Assembly: GCA_002709005.1 (NCBI GenBank) | Contig: PAPH01000047.1 | Span: forward strand, 1-64,000 | Direction of reading: 5' to 3' | Length of the DNA stretch: 64,000 nt | From: Hyphomicrobiales bacterium | GTDB lineage: Bacteria; Pseudomonadota; Alphaproteobacteria; Rhizobiales; Rhizobiaceae | Shown: one piece after another, positions 50,856 to 60,466 of the stretch | Layout: every line of letters starts with the position of its first letter | Numbering within the stretch: position 1 is the stretch's first letter | Position numbers and translations under genes: made by a program | The notes under the pieces: model-generated | Database searches by the model: none | Told to the model about the DNA's origin: nothing | The model's input: only the letters and a program-made list of their open reading frames with translations

Positions 50856-52597
50856 CAGTGCGAATCCTTGCCGACCGCAGCGCCCCGGCAACCCTTGAGG
50901 AAACTCAGATCGGCCCCCGAATCGGCACCCTCGACATATTGGTGGTGCAGCCAGGGATAGCCAGACCCGTATTCCTCCGGCTGCGGCTTCCACTCCGCCA
51001 GGCGCGATGCCATTTCCTCGTCGGTAATATCGATGTGCAGCGTGCGGGCCTCGACGTCGAGTTCGATCATGTCCCCGTTCCGCACGACCGCAAGCGGCCC
51101 GCCCACGGCGGCTTCCGGCGAGGTGTGCAGGATGACGGTGCCATAGGCGGTGCCGGACATGCGGGCGTCCGAGATGCGCACCATGTCGGTGATGCCGCGT
51201 TTGAGAACCTTCGGCGGCAGCCCCATGTTGCCGACCTCTGCCATGCCGGGATAGCCCTTCGGCCCGCAGTTCTTCAGCACCATGACGCAGGTCTCGTCGA
51301 TGTCGAGCGCGTCGTCGTTGATCTTGGCCTTGTAGTCGTCGATGTCCTCGAAGACCACGGCGCGCCCGCGATGCTTCATCAGGTGCTTCGATGCGGCAGA
51401 GGGCTTGAGGATCGCGCCCTTCGGGGCGAGGTTGCCCTTGAGAACGGCGATACCGCCCTGGTCGGTCAGCGCCTTGTCGACCGGACGGATGACGTCCTCG
51501 TTGTGGTTGATGGCGTCCTTGACCTCGTCCCAGATCGGGCCGCCTGACACGGTCAGCGCGTCCTTGTTGAGGAGCCCGCTCTCGCCGAGATGGCGCAGCA
51601 CGACGGGAAGGCCCCCGGCGTAGAAGAATTCTTCCATCAGGTATTCGCCCGACGGCATCAGGTTGACGATGGTTGCGACGTCCCGGCCGCAGCGGTCCCA
51701 GTCGTCCAGCGAGAGATCGACGCCGACGCGGCCGGCAATCGCCAGAAGATGGACCACTGCGTTGGTGGAGCCGCCGATGGCGCCGTTGGTGCGGATGGCG
51801 TTCTCGAAAGCGGCCTTGGTCAAGACGTCCGACGGCTTCAGATCGTCCTTGACCATCTGCACGATGCGGCGACCGGACAGCTGGGCCATCACGCGGCGGC
51901 GGCTGTCGACGGCGGGGATCGCGGCATTGCCGGAGAGCGCCATGCCAAGCGATTCGACCATCGAGGCCATCGATGAGGCCGTACCCATGGTGTTGCAGCT
52001 GCCCGGAGACCGGGACATGCCGGCCTCGGCCTCGAGGAAGTCTTCCTGGGTCATCTCGCCGGCCTTCACGGCCTCGGAGAACTTCCACAGATGCGTCCCG
52101 GAGCCGACACGCTGGCCGCGGAAATGACCGTTGAGCATCGGGCCGCCGGTGACCACGATCGAGGGCAGGTCGGTCGACGCCGCGCCCATCAGGAGGCTCG
52201 GCGTGGTCTTGTCGCAACCCACCAGCAGCACGCAGCCGTCCATCGGCTGGCCGCGGATGGCTTCCTCGACCGCCATGGCGGCGAGATTGCGGAACATCAT
52301 CGCGGTCGGGCGGAAGGAGCTTTCGGCCGCCGAGAAGACCGGCACCTCGACAGGGAAGCCGCCGGCCTCGTAGATGCCGTGCTTGACGCGCTCGGCGAGC
52401 ACGTCGAGATGGGCGTTGCAGGGGGTGAATTCGGACCAGGTGTTGAGGATGCCGATCACCGGGCGTCCGTCGAACAGGTCGTGCGGGAAACCCTGGTTCT
52501 TCATCCAGCCGCGATGATAGATCTGGTCACGACCGGTGCCGCCGAACCATTCCTGCGAGCGCAGGCGGCGAGGCCATTTGGCCGGTTTGAAGGTCAT
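50855..52597 (-). CDS. IlvD/EDD-family L-arabonate dehydratase
   Basis: Iron-sulfur dehydratase of 580 residues. The N-terminal signature EWFGGTGRDQIYHRGWMKNQ is characteristic of the pentonate/arabonate dehydratase branch, separating it from IlvD. Cluster cysteines are likely in FTPCNAH near 58, LVGCDKTTPS near 127 and SPGSCNTMGT near 200. It removes water from L-arabonate (or D-fuconate/D-galactonate) to give the 2-keto-3-deoxy acid used by the downstream enzymes. It sits between gguB and the sugar dehydrogenase. Confidence 0.93.
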   Translation of the reverse strand: MTFKPAKWPRRLRSQEWFGGTGRDQIYHRGWMKNQGFPHDLFDGRPVIGILNTWSEFTPCNAHLDVLAERVKHGIYEAGGFPVEVPVFSAAESSFRPTAMMFRNLAAMAVEEAIRGQPMDGCVLLVGCDKTTPSLLMGAASTDLPSIVVTGGPMLNGHFRGQRVGSGTHLWKFSEAVKAGEMTQEDFLEAEAGMSRSPGSCNTMGTASSMASMVESLGMALSGNAAIPAVDSRRRVMAQLSGRRIVQMVKDDLKPSDVLTKAAFENAIRTNGAIGGSTNAVVHLLAIAGRVGVDLSLDDWDRCGRDVATIVNLMPSGEYLMEEFFYAGGLPVVLRHLGESGLLNKDALTVSGGPIWDEVKDAINHNEDVIRPVDKALTDQGGIAVLKGNLAPKGAILKPSAASKHLMKHRGRAVVFEDIDDYKAKINDDALDIDETCVMVLKNCGPKGYPGMAEVGNMGLPPKVLKRGITDMVRISDARMSGTAYGTVILHTSPEAAVGGPLAVVRNGDMIELDVEARTLHIDITDEEMASRLAEWKPQPEEYGSGYPWLHHQYVEGADSGADLSFLKGCRGAAVGKDSH

Positions 52598-52643
52598 TTT
52601 CGAACTCCCTTGAGCGGCCGCCCGATCATCGGGCGGCGCAGCC

Positions 52644-53888
52644 TCATCCCTGCTTCTGTTTGTTGTAGACGTCGAAGATCACGGCTGCGAGCAGCACGAG
52701 GCCCTTGATCATCTGCTGATAGTCGATGCCGATGCCCATGATGGACATGCCGTTGTTCAAGACGCCCATCAAGAAGGCGCCGACCACCGCGCCGATGATG
52801 GTGCCGACGCCACCCGACATCGAGGCGCCACCGATGAAGACGGCGGCAATCACGTCGAGTTCGAGCGCGAAGCCGGCCTTCGGCGTCGCCGTATTGAGGC
52901 GGGCTGCGAAGACCAGGCCGGCCGCGGCGGCGAGCACGCCCATATTGGTGAAGGCGAGGAAGGTCAGCCGCTCGGTGTTGATGCCCGAGAGCTTGGCCGC
53001 CTTCTGGTTGCCGCCGAGCGCATAGACGCGGCGGCCGATCACCGTCGAGGAGGTGAGGAAGGCGTAGATCACCGTCAGCACCGCCATGGTGATAAGCACG
53101 TTGGGCAGGCCGCGGAAGGTCGACAGCTTGAAGGTGATGAAAATGAGCGCAGCGGCGACGATGAAGTTGCGGGCCGCGAAGAAGGAGGCAGGTTCATCCT
53201 CGATGCCGTAGGCCTTGTTGCGGGCGCGCTGCTTCATGCCCATCCAGACGATCAGGGCGGCGGTGACGATGCCGGCGAAAAGGGCGAGCACGTTGACCTT
53301 GCGGGCGTCGAAGATGCCGGCCAGCATCTCGCCGATCCCGGCGGGGAAAATATCGGGCATGAAGCCGTTGGCGATGATCTGGAACTCGCGCGGGAAGGGG
53401 CCTACCGACTGGCCTTCGAGCAGCCACAGCGACAGGCCGCGGAAGACGAGCATGCCGGCCAGCGTGACGATGAAGGAGGGGATGCGCCAATAGGCGACCC
53501 AGTAACCCTGGGCAGCGCCGATCAGACCGCCCACCACCAGGCAGGCGATGATGGTGACATAGATGTTCTGGTCGAAATTGACGATCATCACGGCGGCCAG
53601 CGCGCCGATGAAGCCCATCACAGAGCCGACCGAGAGGTCGATATTGCCCGACACGATGACCACCAGCATCCCCAGCGCCATGATGACGATGTAGCTGTTC
53701 TGGAGGAGCAGGTTGGTGACGTTGACGGCACGCAGCAGCGTTCCCTCGGTCACGGCCTGGAAGAAGACCATGATGACGATGAGCGCCAGCAGAAGCCCGT
53801 ATTCGCGCAGGTGGGAGGCCAGATAGGCGCCAACGCCCTTGGTCTCTTTTTCAGCGCCTTCAGTATGTTCGCTATCAGCCACGGCCAT
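52644..53888 (-). CDS. gguB: Multiple-sugar ABC permease GguB/MmsB-type
   Basis: Inner-membrane permease of 414 residues, the GguB length class. Core motif MLVVIVSGNIDLSVGSVMGFIG near 75 and VFIGGASMSGGVGTIIGA near 353. An insertion around 180-230 with extra hydrophobic segments is typical of GguB/XylH proteins. Follows gguA by 13 bp. In Agrobacterium, ChvE-GguAB imports galactose, arabinose, xylose and related sugars; the catabolic genes downstream match. Confidence 0.93.
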   Translation of the reverse strand: MAVADSEHTEGAEKETKGVGAYLASHLREYGLLLALIVIMVFFQAVTEGTLLRAVNVTNLLLQNSYIVIMALGMLVVIVSGNIDLSVGSVMGFIGALAAVMIVNFDQNIYVTIIACLVVGGLIGAAQGYWVAYWRIPSFIVTLAGMLVFRGLSLWLLEGQSVGPFPREFQIIANGFMPDIFPAGIGEMLAGIFDARKVNVLALFAGIVTAALIVWMGMKQRARNKAYGIEDEPASFFAARNFIVAAALIFITFKLSTFRGLPNVLITMAVLTVIYAFLTSSTVIGRRVYALGGNQKAAKLSGINTERLTFLAFTNMGVLAAAAGLVFAARLNTATPKAGFALELDVIAAVFIGGASMSGGVGTIIGAVVGAFLMGVLNNGMSIMGIGIDYQQMIKGLVLLAAVIFDVYNKQKQG

Positions 53889-53901
53889 TAGCGGTGTCCT
53901 C

Positions 53902-55416
53902 CTAGTCGTTGACGATGAGCGACATGATGCGCTCCTGGCTGGCTTCGGCAGCCGTCAGTTCGCCGACAAGCGCGCCTTCGTTCATGACGTAGATCCTGTC
54001 GCACATGCCGAGCAGTTCCGGCATCTCCGAGGAAATCATGACGACGCCCTTACCCTGTGCGGCGAGGTCGTTGATGATGGTGTAGATTTCGTATTTCGCG
54101 CCGACGTCGATACCGCGCGTCGGTTCATCGAGAATGAGCACCTCGGGAGAGGTAAACAGCCACTTGGCGAGGACCACCTTCTGCTGGTTGCCGCCCGAGA
54201 GGTTGACGACCTTCTGGAAAACCGAGGGTGTGCGCGTGGCGAGCGCCTCGCGGTAGCGTTCGGCGACCCTGGTTTCCTCGTTGCGCATCAGCACGCCGTT
54301 CCTGGAAACGTCCTGGAGATTGGCGAGCGTGGTGTTGAAGCGGATGGTCTCGTCAAGCACCAGGCCGAGCGACTTGCGGTCCTCGGTGAGGTAGGAGACG
54401 CCGCTGGCGATCGCCTTGGACACCGTGGAGACGTCGATCGGGTTGCCCCGGAGTTTCACGGAGCCTGAAATATTGCGGCCGTAGGATTTGCCGAAGATCG
54501 ACATGGCGAGTTCTGTGCGGCCGGATCCCATCAGGCCGGCAATGCCCACCACTTCGCCCGCGCGGACGTTGAAACTGGCATTCTTGATGACTCGGCGCTC
54601 GGCATGCTCGGGGTGCCAGACCGTCCAGTCGTCGACCTCCAGGAGAAGAGCGCCCGGCGTGCGCTTGTGTTCGGGAAAGCGATTGGTCATGTCGCGACCG
54701 ACCATGTCATGGACGATCTGGTCTTCGCTGAGGCCCTTGGCGTCGAGCGTCGAGACGGTGGTGCCGTCTCGGATCACCGTAACGGTGTCGGCGACATAGC
54801 GGACCTCGCCGAGTTTGTGCGAGATCAGGATGCAGGTCACGCCCTGCGCCTTGAGTTCGAGCATCAGGTCGAGAAGCTTGCGGCTGTCGTTTTCCTGAAG
54901 GGCTGCGGTAGGCTCGTCGAGGATGAGGAGCTTGACGTCCTTGGAGAGTGCCTTGGCGATTTCGACGAGCTGCTGCTTGCCGACACCGATGGAATCGACG
55001 AGCGTCGTGGGAGCTTCGCTCAAGCCGACCTTGGCGAGCAGTTCCTCCGTGCGACGGTTGGTCTTGCGCCAGTCGATGACGCCGCGGGTCGCGCGCTCGT
55101 TGCCGAGGAAGATGTTCTCGGCGATCGAAAGCTGCGGGACGAGCGCCAACTCCTGGTGAATGATGATGATGCCGCGGTCCTCGCTGTCGCGGATGTCGCG
55201 GAACTGGGCGGTCTCGCCCTCATAGACGATCTCGCCGTCATAGCTGCCGGCGGGATAGACGCCGGAGAGAACCTTCATCAGCGTCGATTTGCCGGCGCCG
55301 TTTTCGCCGCAGATCGCGTGGATCTCGCCTTCCTCGACCTTGAGATCGACCCGGTCGAGCGCCTTGACGCCCGGAAATTCCTTGGTGATCTGACGCATTT
55401 CGAGAAGTGTGGCCAT
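53902..55416 (-). CDS. gguA: Multiple-sugar ABC ATPase GguA
   Basis: Tandem ATPase of 504 residues. NBD1: [16 protein letters not shown] near 34, signature [15 protein letters not shown] near 140, Walker [12 protein letters not shown] near 162. NBD2 has the normal degenerate Walker A of sugar importers (GLMGSGRTE near 293), signature [13 protein letters not shown] near 402 and [14 protein letters not shown] near 422. The stem-loop between this gene and chvE (55479-55507) probably sets the expression ratio. Confidence 0.94.
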   Translation of the reverse strand: MATLLEMRQITKEFPGVKALDRVDLKVEEGEIHAICGENGAGKSTLMKVLSGVYPAGSYDGEIVYEGETAQFRDIRDSEDRGIIIIHQELALVPQLSIAENIFLGNERATRGVIDWRKTNRRTEELLAKVGLSEAPTTLVDSIGVGKQQLVEIAKALSKDVKLLILDEPTAALQENDSRKLLDLMLELKAQGVTCILISHKLGEVRYVADTVTVIRDGTTVSTLDAKGLSEDQIVHDMVGRDMTNRFPEHKRTPGALLLEVDDWTVWHPEHAERRVIKNASFNVRAGEVVGIAGLMGSGRTELAMSIFGKSYGRNISGSVKLRGNPIDVSTVSKAIASGVSYLTEDRKSLGLVLDETIRFNTTLANLQDVSRNGVLMRNEETRVAERYREALATRTPSVFQKVVNLSGGNQQKVVLAKWLFTSPEVLILDEPTRGIDVGAKYEIYTIINDLAAQGKGVVMISSEMPELLGMCDRIYVMNEGALVGELTAAEASQERIMSLIVND

Positions 55417-55478
55417 GGGGCTCTCGGAATTCCTGGGTGGTTTGTCCGGTCACGGGCCGCTTGGGCGCGTGACGCTAT

Positions 55479-55507
55479 CCGTTCCGCCGGGAGGTCCGGC
55501 GGAACGG
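55479..55507 (-). other. Intercistronic hairpin between chvE and gguA
   Basis: Perfect 12-bp stem CCGTTCCGCCGG / CCGGCGGAACGG with a 5-nt loop, located just after the chvE stop on the minus strand. No T-tract. Likely protects the chvE mRNA 3' end. Confidence 0.7.
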
Positions 55508-55527
55508 GTGTGCAAGCGGAATAGCTC

Positions 55528-56595
55528 CTACTTGATCTGGTCTTCGGTGTAGTAACCGCTGTCGATCAGAATTTCCTTGTAGTTGCTCTTGTCGACGGAA
55601 ACCGGCTCGAGCAGGTAGGACGGAACAACCTTGACGCCGTTGTCATAGGTCTCGGTGTCGTTGATTTCCGGCTCTCCACCGCCCAGCAGGGCATCGACCA
55701 TGCCCACGGTCACGCGCGCCAGTTCGCGGGTGTCCTTGAAGACGGTCGAGTACTGTTCGCCAGCCAGGATCGACTTGACGGACGGGACTTCGGCGTCCTG
55801 ACCGGTCACGATCGGCATTTTCATGTCGCCGGAGCCGTAGCCCACGCCCTTGAGCGAGGACAGAATGCCGATCGACAGGCCGTCATAGGGCGACAGCACG
55901 CCGTGGACCTGCTTGTCGGTGTAGTTGGCCGACAGAAGGTTGTCCATGCGGGCCTGGGCGACCGCGCCGTCCCAGCGCAGGGTGCCGACCTTGTCCATGC
56001 CCATCTGGCCGGAGACGACGTTGATCTTGCCTTCGTCGATCATCGGCTGGAGCACGCTCATGGCGCCGTTGTAGAAGAAGTAGGCGTTGTTGTCGTCCGG
56101 CGAGCCGCCGAAGAGTTCGACGTTCCAGGATTCTTCGTCCGGGAAGCGTTCCTTCAGGCCATTGACCAGCGAGGTGGCCTGCTGCACGCCGACCTTGAAG
56201 TTGTCGAAGGTGGCGTAATAGTCGACGTTTTCACTGTCGCGGATCAGGCGGTCATAGGCGATGACCTTGATGCCGGAGGCAGCGGCGTTTTCCAGTGCGT
56301 TGGAAAGCGTGGTGCCGTCGATGGCGGCGATGACGAGAACGTCGACGCCCTTGGTGATCATGTTCTCGATCTGGGCAAGCTGGTTCGGAATGTCGTCTTC
56401 AGCGTACTGAAGATCGGCCTCGTAGCCGGCGTCCTCGAACTGCTTGACCATCGAGTTGCCGTCCGAAATCCAGCGGGCCGACGATTTGGTCGGCATGGCG
56501 ATGCCGATCGAGCCCTTGTCCTGGGCGAAAGACGGAGCGGTGACGAGACCTGCGCCAAGCGCAAGCGCCGCCAGGGCGGAAACGAGTTTCCTCAT
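55528..56595 (-). CDS. chvE: Multiple-sugar-binding periplasmic protein ChvE
   Basis: Periplasmic sugar-binding protein of 355 residues. Signal peptide to about residue 24 (SFAQ-D). The mature N-terminus [22 protein letters not shown] and the following [21 protein letters not shown] are the ChvE/GguAB-system pattern, with [19 protein letters not shown] near 120. In Agrobacterium ChvE binds galactose, arabinose, glucuronate and others, and also presents sugars to the VirA sensor. No vir genes lie in this window, so uptake is the likely role. Divergent from the gbpR-type gene. Confidence 0.95.
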   Translation of the reverse strand: MRKLVSALAALALGAGLVTAPSFAQDKGSIGIAMPTKSSARWISDGNSMVKQFEDAGYEADLQYAEDDIPNQLAQIENMITKGVDVLVIAAIDGTTLSNALENAAASGIKVIAYDRLIRDSENVDYYATFDNFKVGVQQATSLVNGLKERFPDEESWNVELFGGSPDDNNAYFFYNGAMSVLQPMIDEGKINVVSGQMGMDKVGTLRWDGAVAQARMDNLLSANYTDKQVHGVLSPYDGLSIGILSSLKGVGYGSGDMKMPIVTGQDAEVPSVKSILAGEQYSTVFKDTRELARVTVGMVDALLGGGEPEINDTETYDNGVKVVPSYLLEPVSVDKSNYKEILIDSGYYTEDQIK

Positions 56596-56714
56596 TGGGT
56601 AATACCTCCCGGTGGTTTTGGCTTTCCAGCGACAGGCCGGAAAATGCCCCTGTGGACCTCCTGATCCGGGCTAGACTCCTAGCGGCCCGGCAACATGTCC
56701 GGCAAATGATTAAA

Positions 56715-56749
56715 TTGACATTTTCCATACCAGAATTGATATGTAGTTG
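56715..56749 (+). promoter_or_regulatory. Promoter and LysR-type palindrome ahead of gbpR
   Basis: TTGACA (56715-56720), 17-bp spacer, GATATG. The interrupted palindrome ATAnCA-N4-TGnTAT (56727-56742) lies within this promoter and matches the shape of a LysR site. The gbpR ATG follows within 7 bp of the -10, and no Shine-Dalgarno sequence is present, suggesting a leaderless transcript. Confidence 0.4.
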
Positions 56750-57676
56750 ATGGAAAAACTGGCCGCCCGACTCCAGCTCAAGGACTTTCGCCTGATCCAG
56801 GCGATCGAGAAGACCGGCCAGCTCGCGCTGGCAGCCGAAATGCTGGCGATCACGCAGCCGGCGGCCTCGCGAATGCTGGCGGCGATCGAGAAGGCGGTCG
56901 GGACGCGGGTCTTCGACCGCCATCCCAAAGGCATGACACCGACGGAGGTGGGGCAGGTCCTTGCGCGCAACGCGGCGACGCTTCTCCACGAGATGGACCG
57001 GGCGATCCACGAGGTCGAGGAAATCCGCTCCGGCCGGGCCGGCACGGTGCGGGTCGGATCGGTCACCGGCGGCGCGGTTGCCTTCGTCGTGCCGGCCATC
57101 CAGAAGCTCAAGCAGGAGGCGGTCGGTGCCGATATCCATGTCGACGTCGCGCCGAGCCAGGCGCTGATCGAGGGGCTGTTGCGCGGCGACTACGACTTCG
57201 TTCTCTCGCGTATTCCGCCGGGCGTCGACGCGCGGCAGTTCAATGTGAGGCGCGGTCGGGTCGAGGTCATCCGCTTCCTGTGCGGCGGCGGCCATCCGCT
57301 CGCCGGACAGTCGGGTCTGGCTGTCAAGGATCTCGAAGGCTACGAGTGGGTGGTGCAGGCGCCGCTGATGCCGATCCGTCTGGCGGTGGAGGACGCCTTC
57401 GTCAACGCCCATGTCCCGCTACCCGGGGAAATCGTCAACACGACGTCGCTTCTGGTGATGATCGCCTATCTCAATTCCACCGACGCGATCGCGCCGACCT
57501 CGCGTGAGGTGGTGGATCTTCTGGTCGGGCGGGAGGAGGTAAGCGACCTGGCGACGATCGCCCTCGACGAGCCGATCATCGTTCACGCCTACCACATGAT
57601 CTCGCTGAAAAACCACACGCTCAACCCGCTTGCGGTCAAGCTGAGGGATCTCGTGTTCAGCGCGTTGTCGACTTGA
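56750..57676 (+). CDS. gbpR: LysR family regulator, GbpR-like
   Basis: Regulator of 308 residues. N-terminal winged HTH (about 8-67) with LALAAEMLAITQPAASRMLAA, then the LysR effector domain (about 95-300). The start is ATG at 56750; the TTG one codon earlier is used by the track. Neither has a ribosome binding site. In Agrobacterium, gbpR is divergent from chvE and activates it when arabinose, fucose or galactose is present, and the same arrangement occurs here. Assignment rests on family plus synteny. Confidence 0.9.
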   Translation: MEKLAARLQLKDFRLIQAIEKTGQLALAAEMLAITQPAASRMLAAIEKAVGTRVFDRHPKGMTPTEVGQVLARNAATLLHEMDRAIHEVEEIRSGRAGTVRVGSVTGGAVAFVVPAIQKLKQEAVGADIHVDVAPSQALIEGLLRGDYDFVLSRIPPGVDARQFNVRRGRVEVIRFLCGGGHPLAGQSGLAVKDLEGYEWVVQAPLMPIRLAVEDAFVNAHVPLPGEIVNTTSLLVMIAYLNSTDAIAPTSREVVDLLVGREEVSDLATIALDEPIIVHAYHMISLKNHTLNPLAVKLRDLVFSALST

Positions 57677-57697
57677 CAGCGTCCGGACCGGCGCTTT

Positions 57698-58444
57698 TTA
57701 CAAGGCCGGTTGAACGGCAGAGGAATTTTCGCTCGTGGCGAAAAGCCGGTCGCGTCCCTCGATAATGACAACCTCCGTCGCCCGCGCGGCAGCTTCGGCA
57801 TCGCCGGCCTCGATGGCCTTGACGATCCTCTCGTGACGCTGGCTGGTGACGAGATGGCGTTTGGGATCGCCGATCGGCGAACTCAGTTTGAACGAGGTGA
57901 CGAGCGCGGCCTCGATCAGGCTGCCGACGGAATACATGAAGGGATTTCCCGCCGCGTCGATCATCGCCATGTGCAGGCTGAGATCGGCATAGGCGAAATC
58001 CTCCATGGAAACCGCCTCGTACATGCTTTTCACGCAGTCCTTCATGCGGGCGATGTCGTCGGGCGTCGCGTTGCGGGTGGCGAGCCGCGCCGCGCTGGGC
58101 TCGAAGGAGAGCCTCATCTCTGCGAGATGGCGCAGGAACGTGGCGTCGAAACCGGAATCGAGGTGCCAGCGCAGTACGTCGGAATCGAAGAAGTTCCAGT
58201 TCCTGCGCTCTGTCACCCGTGTGCCGATGCGCGCCTTGGCGACGATGAGCCCCTTGGCGGCGAGCGTCTTCATCGCTTCCCGCAGCACCGTCCGCGACAC
58301 GTTGAACCGTTCGGCGAGTTCCGCGTCGCCAGGCACGAGCGAGCCCGTCGGATAGGCTCCGGTTATGATCGACCTGCCGATCTCGTCAACCACGAGGGCG
58401 TGGCTGTTGCGGACTGCTCCATTGGAGATCGCGGTCTTGAGCAA
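57698..58444 (-). CDS. GntR family (FadR/FCD-type) regulator
   Basis: Regulator of 248 residues. The winged HTH (about 15-80) carries DAELAERFNVSRTVLREAMKTL, then the WNFFDSDVLRWHL linker common in sugar-acid regulators. The FCD effector domain (about 95-235) has the metal-binding His pattern (SLHMAMIDAAGNP near 165). The start is a TTG with AAGGA upstream, 13 bp after the yjfF stop. As the last gene of the ytf-type operon, it probably represses that operon in response to a sugar or sugar acid. Confidence 0.9.
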   Translation of the reverse strand: MLKTAISNGAVRNSHALVVDEIGRSIITGAYPTGSLVPGDAELAERFNVSRTVLREAMKTLAAKGLIVAKARIGTRVTERRNWNFFDSDVLRWHLDSGFDATFLRHLAEMRLSFEPSAARLATRNATPDDIARMKDCVKSMYEAVSMEDFAYADLSLHMAMIDAAGNPFMYSVGSLIEAALVTSFKLSSPIGDPKRHLVTSQRHERIVKAIEAGDAEAAARATEVVIIEGRDRLFATSENSSAVQPAL

Positions 58445-58457
58445 TGTTCATCCTTCG

Positions 58458-59438
58458 CTATCTGGCCGCTTCGGCGGAGGTCCTGTTCCGCCCGGTAAAC
58501 CAGACGAGCCCCTTTTGCAGCACAATGAAGGCAAACAATAGCATGCCGACCACGATCTTGGTCCACCAACTGGAAAGCGTGCCGTCGAAAATGATGTAGG
58601 TCTGGATCAGCCCCATGATCAGCACGCCGATCAGGGTTCCGGCGATGAAGCCGCTGCCGCCGGTCAGGAGAGTACCGCCGATGACGACGGCGGCGATGGC
58701 GTCAAGTTCCACGCCGACTGTCGCCAGCGAATAGCCGGCCGAGGTGTAGATCGAGAAGACAATGCCGGACAGGCCGGCCAGGAAGCCCGACAGCGCGTAG
58801 ATGGCGATCGTCGTGCGGGCCACCGGCACGCCCATCAGCTGCGCGGTATGAGTGCCCCCGCCGAGCGCATAGACATTGGTGCCGAAGCGGGTGCGGTGGG
58901 CGACAAGCATGCCGGCGACGAACACCACCAGCATCAGTCCGCCGATGAAGGTGAGCCGCCCCTTGCCCGGCATCAGCCAGTAGAAGCTCTGGATCGAGGA
59001 ATAGAACTCGTGGTTGATCGGGACGGAGTCGATCGACAGCACATAGGCCATGCCGCGGGCGAGAAACATGCCGGCCAGCGTGACGATGAAGGCCGGCATT
59101 TCGAGGAAGTGGATCGTCGCCCCCATCGCCGCGCCGAACAGCGTGGTGATCAGGAGCAGCATGGCGAAGACGGGGATCGGATGCAGGCCGGTGTCGCGCA
59201 GCACCACCGATATGAAGACGCCCGAGAAGGCGATCACAGAGCCGACGGAAAGATCGATCCCGCCGGAGATGATGACGAAAGTCATGCCGACCGCGATGAT
59301 GCCGAGGAAGGCGTTGTCGGTGAAGAGGTTGCCGATCACCCGGGTCGAGAGCATGGCGGGGAACTGGGCGTAGCAGACCGCATAAGCGAGAATGAAGATC
59401 GCGACGGTGGCCGCCAGCGGGAGGAAGCGCGAATTCAT
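58458..59438 (-). CDS. yjfF: Sugar ABC permease, YjfF-type
   Basis: Permease of 326 residues. GMTFVIISGGIDLSVGSVIAFSG near 52 and VVIGGTLLTGGSGFIAGTL near 253 are core motifs. It forms the membrane pore with the YtfT-type protein, whose stop codon overlaps this start (ATGA). In E. coli YtfQRT-YjfF imports galactofuranose. That substrate is consistent with the galactose/arabinose enzymes nearby. Confidence 0.9.
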   Translation of the reverse strand: MNSRFLPLAATVAIFILAYAVCYAQFPAMLSTRVIGNLFTDNAFLGIIAVGMTFVIISGGIDLSVGSVIAFSGVFISVVLRDTGLHPIPVFAMLLLITTLFGAAMGATIHFLEMPAFIVTLAGMFLARGMAYVLSIDSVPINHEFYSSIQSFYWLMPGKGRLTFIGGLMLVVFVAGMLVAHRTRFGTNVYALGGGTHTAQLMGVPVARTTIAIYALSGFLAGLSGIVFSIYTSAGYSLATVGVELDAIAAVVIGGTLLTGGSGFIAGTLIGVLIMGLIQTYIIFDGTLSSWWTKIVVGMLLFAFIVLQKGLVWFTGRNRTSAEAAR

Positions 59439-60466
59439 TGGGTCACGGTCTCCTTCTCGTTGCCGGCGGGGTCGCCGACCGGTGTCTTGCGGAAGAAGAT
59501 CATGCCGGTGCGGAGGGCCGGCGACTGGACCACGAGGATGATCAGGATGATCGCCGCCTTGATGACGAGGTTGAATTCCGGCGGGAAACCGGAGAGCAGG
59601 ATGCCGGTGTTGACCGCCTGGATGATCATCGCGCCGATAAGCGAGGCGATCAGCGAAAACCGGCCGCCGAGCAACGAAGTGCCGCCGATGACGACGGCGA
59701 GGATGGCGTCGAGCTCGAGCCAGAGGCCTGCATTGTTGGCGTCGGCGCCCCTGATGTCGGCGGCGGCGATGATGCCGGCGAGTGACGCGCAGAAGCCGGA
59801 GGTGACGTAGACGGCGATCAGCAGGACACGGGAATTGATGCCGGCAAGCGTGCTCGCCCGCAGATTGATGCCGACGGATTCAATCAGCAGGCCAAGCGCG
59901 GTGCGGCGCACGATCAGCGTGATCAGCAGTCCCGTCAGGATCCAGATGATGACCGGCATGGGGAGCCCGAACAGCGCTCCTGAACCGAAGAAGATGAGAC
60001 CTGCATCGTTGAAGGTCAGGATCGCACCTTCGGTGATCAGCTGGGCGATGCCGCGGCCGGCGACCATCAGGATCAGCGTGGCAACGATCGGCTGGATGCC
60101 GAGGAAGCTTACCAGAATGCCGTTCCACAAGCCGCAGGCGAGGCCCGCGACCAGCGCGAGGAGTAGCGTGGAGCCGAGATCGTAGCCTTGGGTAATCCCC
60201 CAGGCGGAAACCGCGCCGCAGATCGCCATCACCGCGCCGACCGAGAGATCGATCCCGCGCGTGGCGATCACCAGCGTCATGCCGATTGCCAGAAGGGCCA
60301 CCGGGGCGCCGCGATTGAGGATATCGATCGGAGAGCCGTAGAGGCGACCGTTGGCGATCGAAATATCGAAGAACCCCGGAAAGAAGACCGAGATGAGAAC
60401 CAGGACGAAGGCCAGCGTGACAATCTGCGGCGCGATCCTGCGGAAAAAACGGCCGGCGCCGGTCAT
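59435..60466 (-). CDS. ytfT: Sugar ABC permease, YtfT-type
   Basis: Permease of 343 residues with about nine hydrophobic segments. Core motifs: GMTLVIATRGIDLSVGAVMAICG near 62 and VVIGGTSLLGGRFSLIAS near 260. Overlaps the ATPase gene upstream and yjfF downstream by ATGA, so all three are co-translated. Partner subunit of YjfF. Confidence 0.9.
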   Translation of the reverse strand: MTGAGRFFRRIAPQIVTLAFVLVLISVFFPGFFDISIANGRLYGSPIDILNRGAPVALLAIGMTLVIATRGIDLSVGAVMAICGAVSAWGITQGYDLGSTLLLALVAGLACGLWNGILVSFLGIQPIVATLILMVAGRGIAQLITEGAILTFNDAGLIFFGSGALFGLPMPVIIWILTGLLITLIVRRTALGLLIESVGINLRASTLAGINSRVLLIAVYVTSGFCASLAGIIAAADIRGADANNAGLWLELDAILAVVIGGTSLLGGRFSLIASLIGAMIIQAVNTGILLSGFPPEFNLVIKAAIILIILVVQSPALRTGMIFFRKTPVGDPAGNEKETVTQ

